DNA of 28,003 nt from an uncultured Syntrophobacteraceae bacterium (lineage in GTDB: Bacteria > Desulfobacterota > Syntrophobacteria > Syntrophobacterales > Syntrophobacteraceae), in NCBI GenBank assembly GCA_937889795.1, contig CALBZH010000346.1, forward strand, positions 1-28,003, in the 5' to 3' direction. This document shows, in pieces, positions 16,533 to 23,285 of the stretch. Both the position numbers and the translations under genes were made by a program. How positions within the stretch are numbered: the stretch's first letter is position 1; each line of letters starts with the position of its first letter. The notes beneath the pieces were generated by a model. The model worked only from the letters and a program-made list of their open reading frames with translations. It was not told the DNA's origin and did no database searches.

Positions 16533-16884
16533 GTTCTCCTCCTAACTTACTCGTTTACCTCACCACGGACATACAGTAATCATGCCATATATCCAAGTAA
16601 AGCATCTGTGAAGTATGATAGTGTTAAGGACGGAATCGGTGCTCCCTGTGCAAGGGATCCGCAGCCCGCTCCCATGATGGGATATCGGCCAAGGGGCATG
16701 CGGTCTGAAAGGGCTTGCCTCTTGTCCGCGCGGCGGGTATCAACGGATCGGGCGAACGGGTGGAATAAGGGATGCGACGAAAGGACGGGCAGTGAGGAAT
16801 AAACAGCCGACGATTCACAGAGAAGTGCCGCCCTCCGATGAATGGGTGGACCACCGCGGCGATTGCTGAAGCGGATTCCTGGAC
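16533..16884. other. Divergent intergenic region of 352 bases
   Basis: It lies between the minus-strand 77-aa gene and the plus-strand small gene/cbiK pair. Bases 16533-16640 are AT-rich and probably hold promoters for one or both sides; TATGAT at 16614-16619 is a 5/6 match to a -10 element on the plus strand but lacks a good -35 box. Bases 16640-16884 are GC-rich with several short inverted repeats. No convincing gene was seen. Confidence 0.4.
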
Positions 16885-17067
16885 GTGAGCTTGCGTCTTA
16901 GAATCGTCCGGGCGGACGAGACCTTCAGGATCATTTGCACTCGGGAGCAATTGGACAGAATGAAACGGGTCATCTCCCACAACGGGGGTGTGGAGGAAAT
17001 CGAACGGGAAGAGGCGGATGCTGTCTACCTCCTCATCCGTAAGGCCTCACCAATCAAAGAGGAATGA
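16885..17067 (+). CDS. Small hypothetical protein (60 aa) upstream of cbiK
   Basis: Not firmly recognised. The 60 residues alternate as beta-alpha-beta: RLRIVRADETFRIICT, then a helix REQLDRMKRVISHNG, then EEIEREEADAVYLLIRK. The closing VYLLIRK strand is reminiscent of the second half of TusA-like sulfur carriers, but the CPxP motif of that family is absent, so this is a weak resemblance. GTG 16885 has no good ribosome binding site; TTG 16891 with GGA at 16881-16883 is an alternative. Its stop is one base before the cbiK ATG, and the cbiK ribosome binding site lies inside it, so translation is probably coupled. Confidence 0.55.
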   Translation: MSLRLRIVRADETFRIICTREQLDRMKRVISHNGGVEEIEREEADAVYLLIRKASPIKEE

Positions 17068-17068
17068 A

Positions 17069-17893
17069 ATGGGTGAAGATGTGACGGAAGCCCGGCGGCC
17101 TGTCGTCCTGTTGGTCGCCTTTGGAACCACTATTCCGGAAGCGAAGGTGGCTTTTCGTCGAATCGAGGAGCGAGCCAGGGAAAGATTCCCGGACGCTGAG
17201 GTTCGTTGGGCCTACACCTCGAAGATCGTCCGAAGGCGACTCGCCGCTCAGGGCACGGATCTGGATTCGCCTGAGATCGCCCTGGCCCGCCTCATGGACG
17301 AAGGGCATCGCGAGGCGACGCTCCTTTCGCTGCATGTGTTCCCCGGCCGGGAATTCCACGACCTGAATCACAACGTTCAGCTGTTCTCGAAGATGGCCAA
17401 AGGGCTTGCGCGCCTCCCCCTGGCCAAGCCCTTGCTTTCCTCCTACGAGGACCTGGAGCGGGTCGCATCGGTACTGCTCGATCATCTTCCCGCGGGCCGC
17501 GGACGGAGCGAGGCGGTGATCTTGGTCGGGCACGGCAATCAGGCCCATCCAGCCGACATGGTCTACACGGCCATGGCGCATGTCCTGAGCCGGCGGGATC
17601 CCTTGGTGCTCGTTGGGACGATTCAGGGAAAGCCGGGGATCAACGAGATCGTCTCACAATTGCAGACACTCGGTGTGACGAAGGCCTGGCTCATGCCGTT
17701 CATGGCCGTCGCCGGGGAGCATGCTCGAAAGGATATGGCCGGTGATCAGCCGGCAAGCTGGAAGTCCATCCTGAGCGCCCATGGCATCGAGTGCCACGTG
17801 CAGCTCAAGGGATTGGCTGAGATCCCGGCCGTCGTGGACATCTGGCTGGATCACCTGCGCGAAGCGGCTTCCAGGGCCACCGGCGTCGAGTAG
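17069..17893 (+). CDS. cbiK: Anaerobic sirohydrochlorin cobaltochelatase (CbiK family)
   Basis: A 275-aa class II chelatase that inserts cobalt (or iron) into sirohydrochlorin, on the anaerobic cobalamin and siroheme routes. The N-terminal VVLLVAFGTTIPEAK strand-loop, H155 in ILVGHGNQAHPADMVY and H218 in MAVAGEHARKDMAGD are the family's hallmark sites; the two histidines hold the metal. Between them the family has a GTVEG-type motif whose Glu is a third ligand in the Desulfovibrio enzyme; here it reads GTIQGKPG with Q186. No signal peptide, so cytoplasmic. ATG 17069 follows GAGGA at 17059-17063; the frame is open upstream to 16988 but that part duplicates the preceding gene in another frame. 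The 3' end lies antisense to the QueG-like frame. Confidence 0.92.
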   Translation: MGEDVTEARRPVVLLVAFGTTIPEAKVAFRRIEERARERFPDAEVRWAYTSKIVRRRLAAQGTDLDSPEIALARLMDEGHREATLLSLHVFPGREFHDLNHNVQLFSKMAKGLARLPLAKPLLSSYEDLERVASVLLDHLPAGRGRSEAVILVGHGNQAHPADMVYTAMAHVLSRRDPLVLVGTIQGKPGINEIVSQLQTLGVTKAWLMPFMAVAGEHARKDMAGDQPASWKSILSAHGIECHVQLKGLAEIPAVVDIWLDHLREAASRATGVE

Positions 17894-18616
17894 CTGCAGG
17901 GCCCCGAACGTGCAGTGGGCAACGCAGGCGTGACATTTCTTGCCCGCCTTGACCAGGCAGAGCTCCCGCGCCGGGCGCGGCGTGGTCGGGAGCTCCAGCG
18001 TAGTCACCAAACTTCCCAATCGTCCGCAGCAACCGGAAGGGGTGATCAGCCAGTGGTGGCTTCCAAAGGTGCCAAGCCCTGCGATGTAAGCAAGATGCTT
18101 GTGCGACCATCCGCTCACGAGCTTGCTCTCGTCGAAATTATGGGTCGCCGGCGTGGGAAAAGCCTTGCCCCCCCGTTCGACGACCGCTGCTTCCAGGTCT
18201 AGGTTAATGGCTCTGATCAGAAGGTTGGTGGAGACATAAGCCTGCGCCCAGCTGCGCGCAGCCATGTCACCGGCCTCCGCGTTTTCGTGCCCGAGCCACC
18301 GCTGAAACGGAAGGAAAAAGACGACAACCGATCGGGCATCCGGAAGCAAGTCCCCGGGGAGGGCGTGGGATGCATCCACGACCTGGCGCAGTGAAGCGAA
18401 GAGCGGGTCACTTGCATCCGCGACCGCAACGAGAGGCTCTCGCCAGTAGTCGGGTCCTCCCGTTTCGACGTTCCAGTCGGCCATCGTTTTTTGGATCGTC
18501 TCTCCAAGCCAGGGGAGTGACAGGGATGATTCGTTGAAAGACGTGCTGTGCATGCGATCGATCTCCGATGGATGGTAGCGTCCTTGAGGCGCTCCAAGAA
18601 ACAAGTTGTCTCCCAT
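17654..18616 (-). CDS. QueG-like 4Fe-4S protein, C-terminus apparently lost
   Basis: A 320-aa frame related to epoxyqueuosine-reductase-like iron-sulfur proteins. The recognisable part runs from LPWLGETIQ through ARSVVVFFLPF, SWSHKHLAYIAGLGTFGSHHWLI, GCCGRLGSLVTTLELP and the cluster motif CX7CX2CX3C (CLVKAGKKCHACVAHC). Family members normally continue with a second cysteine set; here, just after CTFGALQLLDA, the frame passes the cbiK stop (17891) and its last ~80 codons are antisense to cbiK with no family likeness. Either the gene lost its 3' end by deletion, or an assembly join removed it. ATG 18616 is preferred (AAGGGAG 4 bases upstream); GTG 18649 is an alternative. Function therefore uncertain and perhaps lost. 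Confidence 0.65.
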   Translation of the reverse strand: MGDNLFLGAPQGRYHPSEIDRMHSTSFNESSLSLPWLGETIQKTMADWNVETGGPDYWREPLVAVADASDPLFASLRQVVDASHALPGDLLPDARSVVVFFLPFQRWLGHENAEAGDMAARSWAQAYVSTNLLIRAINLDLEAAVVERGGKAFPTPATHNFDESKLVSGWSHKHLAYIAGLGTFGSHHWLITPSGCCGRLGSLVTTLELPTTPRPARELCLVKAGKKCHACVAHCTFGALQLLDAGGPGSRFAQVIQPDVHDGRDLSQSLELHVALDAMGAQDGLPACRLITGHILSSMLPGDGHERHEPGLRHTECLQL

Positions 18617-18745
18617 CAGCTCCCTTGATATCTTCGAACCGCCCGACACTCGAAGGGCCGCTCACAGGGATTGCGCCTGCGCGCGCGTCAGTTTTGCGTC
18701 AAGCTTTCCCCGGGGACGGCAGCGGCTGTACCAGGAGGCAACGGA

Positions 18746-19198
18746 ATGAATGAATCGAGCCAACGTGACGTTTCCGTTCACGAAAGACGAGCACGACGCT
18801 GGGACCGCTGGGTCACGGGCGTGATTGTTCTCCTTCTGTTCGTCCCGCTTCCTTTCGCACGGTTCGAAAGCTGGCCGGGCGGGCAGGTCGTGGCAGACCA
18901 TATTATCACGCCTTGGAGCCGGTTCCGAGTGTGCTACGCATCCTTTCCGGACGGTCATCCTACCGAGGAGGCCTTTGAGTTCACCTGGAAAGCCAGAATC
19001 GTCCCGGGATATTCCTCGCCGGTTCTGCCGGGATTCCAGCCCATTTCTCCCCCGCTTCTCAAATGGCAAAATGGCCCCGAGACGGAGCTCAAGGAGGCCT
19101 TTTACCGCGGCGACCTCCTTCGTGTCACGACCTCGTGGCAGCCCGTTGTGCTCTGGCCGTTCCGCCTGGGTGCCAAGATCTTGCCCCGTCAGCGATAG
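18746..19198 (+). CDS. Small membrane-anchored protein of unknown function
   Basis: Not recognised. A 150-aa protein with a basic N-terminus (ERRARRWDRW), one membrane helix (about 23-38, VTGVIVLLLFVPLPFA) and an outward-facing domain of about 110 residues rich in aromatic residues and prolines (TPWSRFRVCYASFPDGH, EAFEFTWKARIVPGY). AGGAGG at 18733-18738 precedes ATG 18746 by 7 bases, which supports a real gene; the frame is open upstream to 18671 but without a ribosome binding site. It is divergent from the QueG-like gene and convergent with the LPG-synthase-like gene. Confidence 0.65.
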   Translation: MNESSQRDVSVHERRARRWDRWVTGVIVLLLFVPLPFARFESWPGGQVVADHIITPWSRFRVCYASFPDGHPTEEAFEFTWKARIVPGYSSPVLPGFQPISPPLLKWQNGPETELKEAFYRGDLLRVTTSWQPVVLWPFRLGAKILPRQR

Positions 19199-19289
19199 GC
19201 GTACAGACCAACTGCTTGGATCGACAGACCGCTGCGCAAGGCGATGCTGCGCATCGGTCCGTCGAGCATCACACTTCATTCCGCTTCGC

Positions 19290-20357
19290 TCATTTCTCCG
19301 AATGGCTATGCTGAGGAGGCGCTCGCTCGGGCTCCGGCTGTTCCCGGGAAACGAAGAAGTGCTGGAAGAAAAAGAGGCTTAGGAGCAAAGGCAGGAAGAA
19401 ATAGGTGGCCCGATAGATGAGGGTCGCCATGAGGGCTCGGTCGTAATCCAGACCCATGAGGTAGAACGCTCCCGCCATCGATCCTTCCATGATCCCGATG
19501 GACACCGGTGTAATCGAAAAAAGGCCCGAAAAGATTCCCACGGAAAAGCCCACCATCAGGACCCGATCCTCCAGCGGGTAGTGAATGGCCATGAAGGAGA
19601 ATTTCAGGCACAGAAACATCGTGAGCCAGTCGAGCAGGGCGAACAGGGCCGGAGCGAGCAGCGAGCGGCCGCTCCCGACCACCAACGTCATGCTTTCATT
19701 GAAATTGTTGAAAAACGAGTCGGCCCGACCGAGCTGCCTCCAGCGCGCGTTCGGAAAACGCGCTGCGACTCCCGCGAGCAGGCGCCTGATGATGCGCCAG
19801 CCACTCAACCGGAAGGACCTGTTCACGATGATCTGGATCGTGCCCCAGGTCAGAACAAACGCCACGAGGAGGATAGCGGCCCCCACCTCGATCTGCCTGC
19901 GGCTCAGCTTGTATTCGCTGTAGAGGTAGAAGAACCCCAAGTAGACAAAGATCACTGCCACGGTATTGGTGAGAAAGCCATGAATGATGGATATGGAAAG
20001 GGTGTTGCTGGCGGGCACCTTTTCGCGTGATAGAAGGTAGACTTTCACCGCCATGCCGCTGAGACCTCCAATGGCCATGACGTAATTGATGGTTGCAGAA
20101 ACAAAGGCGATGCGTGAGGAAACCATGAAGCGAAACGAAAACCCCATCCCCGTCAACAGACAATGCAATACCGCCGCAATGCTGAGGTAGCTGAGCGCAC
20201 TGGCTGCCACCGCCGCCGTCCCCCACAAGGGATCGATGTTCTGGACGTTCGCGAGGAGATTTTTCAGGTCGGCTCGCCTAACCGTTTCGAATAGCATGAA
20301 AAGACCAAGACAGGCAGTGAGCCAGAACCGCTTTTGTCGCAACAGGCTTCCGGTCAA
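19290..20357 (-). CDS. LPG-synthase/UPF0104-type integral membrane protein
   Basis: An approximately 355-aa polytopic protein with about eight hydrophobic helices, matching the lysylphosphatidylglycerol synthase transmembrane family (flippase half of MprF; also AglD-like). Typical features are INYVMAIGGLSGMAVKVYLL early, LDWLTMFLCLKFSFMA, and the C-terminal SITPVSIGIMEGSMAGAFYLMGLD with RATYFFLPLL. There is no soluble aminoacyl-transferase domain, so a lipid-translocating or lipid-linked substrate role is likelier than LPG synthesis. The start is uncertain: TTG 20357 has GGAGGGG just upstream, while the frame is open to TTG 20456; no ATG or GTG suits. It diverges from the carboxyltransferase gene. 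Confidence 0.82.
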   Translation of the reverse strand: MTGSLLRQKRFWLTACLGLFMLFETVRRADLKNLLANVQNIDPLWGTAAVAASALSYLSIAAVLHCLLTGMGFSFRFMVSSRIAFVSATINYVMAIGGLSGMAVKVYLLSREKVPASNTLSISIIHGFLTNTVAVIFVYLGFFYLYSEYKLSRRQIEVGAAILLVAFVLTWGTIQIIVNRSFRLSGWRIIRRLLAGVAARFPNARWRQLGRADSFFNNFNESMTLVVGSGRSLLAPALFALLDWLTMFLCLKFSFMAIHYPLEDRVLMVGFSVGIFSGLFSITPVSIGIMEGSMAGAFYLMGLDYDRALMATLIYRATYFFLPLLLSLFFFQHFFVSREQPEPERAPPQHSHSEK

Positions 20358-20487
20358 CGGGCCCCTCCGTTTGCACCTTTGACGTCGATTCGCCTCCCTT
20401 CGACTTCGACCAAGCCTGGCCGAAACATACCAAAATGGTGGGACGTTGTGAAGCAAATGAGGTGCTCCCGAGCAAGGGGGAAAGCGC

Positions 20488-20515
20488 TTGACATGGGTCG
20501 GGTAACCATTAGAAT
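20488..20515 (+). promoter_or_regulatory. Sigma70-type promoter of the carboxyltransferase gene
   Basis: TTGACA (20488-20493, perfect) is separated by 16 bases from TAGAAT (20510-20515, 5/6). Transcription would start about 60 bases before ATG 20585. It is the best promoter match noticed in the window and lies in the divergent gap with the LPG-synthase-like gene. Confidence 0.7.
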
Positions 20516-20584
20516 GCCTCGGATATTCAGAAAGGGGGGCCAGCCAGGGTCTCGCACCATGTATACATCGGAGGAGAAGCTGAG

Positions 20585-22138
20585 ATGGGAAGAGTTGCGG
20601 ACAAGATCACTGAGCTCCAGGAGCGGGAATCGAAGATCAAACAGATGGGTGGTCCCAAAGCCGTTGCACAGCAGCATGAGCGCGGCAAGCTGACTGCGCG
20701 GGAGCGTTTGGACCACTTTTTCGATCCTGGCAGCTTCCGAGAGCTCGACATATTCGTCAAACACCGTGGCACCCTTTTCGGCCTGGACAAGGTGGACATC
20801 CCGGCCGATGGCGTCATCACCGGGTACGGGACGGTTAACGGTCGGCAAGTTTTTGCATTCTCACAGGATTTTACGGCTCGGGCAGGGACCCTCGGTGAGA
20901 TGCACTCCAAGAAGATCTGCAAAGTGATGGATTTGGCCCTTAAAGCGGGAAAGCCTTTCGTTGGCTTCAACGACTCGGGTGGTGCCCGCATTCAGGAGGG
21001 GGTCGATGCCCTATCGGGCTACGGCCAGATTTTCTATCGGAATGCCATCGCCTCCGGGGTTGTCCCGCAGATATCGGCCATCATGGGGCCTTGCGCCGGT
21101 GGGGCGGTTTACTCGCCGGCCATGACCGATTATGTTTTCATGGTCAAGAATACCAGCTACATGTTCATTACGGGTCCCGATGTCATCAAGTCCGTTCTGG
21201 GGGAGATCGTGACCCAGGAAGAGCTGGGCGGCGCCATGACTCACAGCTCGAGGAGTGGTGTGGCTCACTTCGCCTGTGAAAGCGATGCGGACGCCATCGA
21301 CCAGATCAAGAGGCTCCTGAGCTATTTGCCCGACAACAACATGGAGGATCCCCCCGTCGTCATCACCGACGACGATCCCAATCGCATTGCTCCGGCTCTT
21401 GATTCGATTATTCCGGACAACCCCATGGGGGCCTACGATATCAAGGAGCTGATCCGTGCCGTCGTGGATCAAGGGGAGTTTTTCGAGATCCATGAGAATT
21501 ACGCCATGAACATGGTGATCGGCTATGCACGGCTCAACGGACGAACGGTCGGCATCATCGCCAACCAGCCAAAGGTGCTCGCCGGTTGTCTCGACACGGA
21601 CTCCTCCGACAAGGCCACCCGTTTCATCCGTTGCTGCGACGCCTTCAACGTGCCGATGCTCACCATCGCGGATGTGCCGGGCTATCTGCCTGGAAAACAG
21701 CAGGAATGGGGCGGTATCATCCGGCATGGCGCAAAACTGTTGTGGTGCTACTCGGAAGCCACCGTGCCCAAGGTGACCCTGATCGTCCGCAAGGATTACG
21801 GTGGATCGTACCTGGCCATGTGCTCGAAGGACCTCGGCTCGGACTTGGTTTTGGCCTGGCCGACGGCGGAGATTGCGGTCATGGGAGCCGAAGGGGCCGC
21901 CAACATCATCTTCCGTAAAGACATTAACGAGGCGCCCGATCCCGTGGCCAAGCGGCAGGAGAAGATCGAGGAGTACCGCAGCCTCCTTTACAATCCCTAC
22001 ATTGCGGCCTCACGCGCCTACATCGACGCCGTGATCCTCCCGTCGGAGACCCGCCCGCGCCTGATCGAGGCCTTCGACATCTTGGCGTCCAAGCGCATGG
22101 CGCTGCCGCCCAAGAAGCACGGAAACATCCCCATGTAG
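20585..22138 (+). CDS. Acyl-CoA carboxyltransferase subunit (PccB/MmdA type)
   Basis: A 517-aa carboxyltransferase of the biotin-dependent family (propionyl-CoA carboxylase beta, methylmalonyl-CoA decarboxylase alpha, transcarboxylase 12S). N-terminal marks are HERGKLTARERLDHFFDPGSF; the acyl-CoA site has FNDSGGARIQEGVDALSGYG and IMGPCAGGAVYSPAMTDY; the C-terminal half has VPGYLPGKQQEWGGIIRHGAK and VMGAEGAANIIFRK. Length fits (about 515). It moves CO2 between biotin and propionyl-CoA or a similar acyl-CoA, a step in propionate metabolism. No biotin-carrier or biotin-carboxylase gene is next to it, so which complex it joins cannot be told. GGAGGAG lies 8 bases upstream of ATG; own promoter at 20488. 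Confidence 0.93.
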   Translation: MGRVADKITELQERESKIKQMGGPKAVAQQHERGKLTARERLDHFFDPGSFRELDIFVKHRGTLFGLDKVDIPADGVITGYGTVNGRQVFAFSQDFTARAGTLGEMHSKKICKVMDLALKAGKPFVGFNDSGGARIQEGVDALSGYGQIFYRNAIASGVVPQISAIMGPCAGGAVYSPAMTDYVFMVKNTSYMFITGPDVIKSVLGEIVTQEELGGAMTHSSRSGVAHFACESDADAIDQIKRLLSYLPDNNMEDPPVVITDDDPNRIAPALDSIIPDNPMGAYDIKELIRAVVDQGEFFEIHENYAMNMVIGYARLNGRTVGIIANQPKVLAGCLDTDSSDKATRFIRCCDAFNVPMLTIADVPGYLPGKQQEWGGIIRHGAKLLWCYSEATVPKVTLIVRKDYGGSYLAMCSKDLGSDLVLAWPTAEIAVMGAEGAANIIFRKDINEAPDPVAKRQEKIEEYRSLLYNPYIAASRAYIDAVILPSETRPRLIEAFDILASKRMALPPKKHGNIPM

Positions 22139-22146
22139 TCGTGAGA

Positions 22147-22188
22147 CCGGTCCTGCGGAGCCTTGCGTGATGGGTGACGCGGGACCGG
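22147..22188 (+). terminator. Strong hairpin after the carboxyltransferase gene
   Basis: Bases 22147-22157 pair with 22178-22188 over 11 positions (one G-U) around a 20-base loop, 8 bases after the stop codon. No U-run follows, so it may act as an RNA-end stabiliser or a rho-assisted terminator rather than a classical intrinsic one. Confidence 0.42.
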
Positions 22189-22377
22189 AAGAAATGCCGC
22201 TCCGGACAACTCCCCAGCGTCATTGCCATCCGCTGTTGTCTGTCTTGTCGTCCAGTGGGATACTTCAGAAAACCAGCTCCTTCGGCGGGATCGCGCTTGC
22301 GGTACGCAGCGGAGAGGAGTACTCAGCCACCGGTGCCAGGTCCTGGAGGGAACCGGATTCAAGTCCCGTTGTGGGGG

Positions 22378-23082
22378 TCATGGCTCGCCCTCGGAATGGG
22401 ACGTCCTTAGCTCGCATTTGGCCGTGGAGTAGTCCAGGGTGCAGCAATGATCCAGCTGATAGAGGACGAAGACCAGAGTGAGGCTGCCCAGGAACATCCA
22501 TACCGGTCCGAAGAGCCAGAGGGTGACCACCACGGAAAGATAAAGGGCTCGCATTCCCACCGTATAGTGTATCATCCCCATATCCAATGTGTGGGCGATG
22601 AATTCCGGTGTCATCAGATGGTTGCAATCCGGGGGGACATTGATCATGAAGTTGACCTGGTTCATGTAACGAATGGAAAGGGTGAAGCTGAAGAAAGCGA
22701 AAAAGAAGTGGACCATCAGGAGCATGAGCTTGGCCATGAACAGCGTGCGCATCCTGGAGAACATGAGCGTCAGATCGAACGGAATTTCGGTGACGTGCTC
22801 GGGCTTGAAGACGAAGCTCAGGATTCCCAGCCCGAGAATCATGGACGTGGATGCCAGGAAGCTGGATGCCATGATCCAGTTGCGCAGGGTCTGTACCGAA
22901 AGGATGTCCCTTCGCTCTCGAATGATGGATTCGACCCAGATGTGGCGCATGTGTTTGGTTACCCCCAAGTAGGTTTGGAAAGGGGCCTGTCGCACCTGGT
23001 AAAGCCAGTAAGCGTGGTACGAGGTCAAGACGAAGAAAGTGGCCGCACCGAAAACGATCTCAGTCCAATGGATCTCGCCCAT
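22378..23082 (-). CDS. DUF599-family membrane protein
   Basis: A 234-aa integral membrane protein. The N-terminal helix ends in SYHAYWLYQVR, followed by FQTYLGVTKHMRHIWVESI, then RDILSVQTLRNWIMASSFLASTSMILGLGIL, which is the DUF599 signature as I know it. At least four hydrophobic helices follow, with the C-terminus cytoplasmic. GAGGAG lies 5 bases upstream of ATG 23082. The function of the family is unknown. It converges with the carboxyltransferase gene across a 239-base gap and diverges from glgB. Confidence 0.83.
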   Translation of the reverse strand: MGEIHWTEIVFGAATFFVLTSYHAYWLYQVRQAPFQTYLGVTKHMRHIWVESIIRERRDILSVQTLRNWIMASSFLASTSMILGLGILSFVFKPEHVTEIPFDLTLMFSRMRTLFMAKLMLLMVHFFFAFFSFTLSIRYMNQVNFMINVPPDCNHLMTPEFIAHTLDMGMIHYTVGMRALYLSVVVTLWLFGPVWMFLGSLTLVFVLYQLDHCCTLDYSTAKCELRTSHSEGEP

Positions 23083-23285
23083 GCATGCTCCTCGATGCCC
23101 AGTAGAAATGATGACGCCTTCAGAATTTCCCTTTTTCGAGGGACCTCGTTGGACTTGGTGTCTGCCCGCGGCGTCGTTCAGTTCATGTTCAACGTATTCT
23201 TTCAGTTTCCCGTGTCGATGACAAGACTCGCATTCTGCACGGCGGCAGTGGACGAGCGGACCTAAACGAGGGGGAGGTGGTCAGC

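Noticed and set aside
16570..16600. Sigma54-like promoter (TGGCATGATTACTGT on the minus strand) for the 77-aa gene
   Set aside because: The -12 element lacks the required GC; the match is no better than chance.
16620..16880. Cobalamin riboswitch upstream of cbiK
   Set aside because: GGAATCGGTG followed by TCCGCAGCCCGC is suggestive, but the B12-box and the CCACTG core were not found. Infernal against RF00174 would decide.
19199..19289. Terminator between the small membrane protein and the LPG-synthase-like gene
   Set aside because: CGATGC/GCATCG forms only a 6-bp stem with a 3-base loop and competes with another pairing; no U-tract on either strand.
22290..22400. tRNA-like or SRP-RNA-like stretch (GGATTCAAGTCCCG, and CCAGGTCCTGGAGGGAA)
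   Set aside because: The T-arm would pair at only three of five positions and no matching acceptor stem exists upstream. The SRP core AGCAGCC and a GNRA-type loop are missing. A tRNAscan-SE or Infernal run would settle it.
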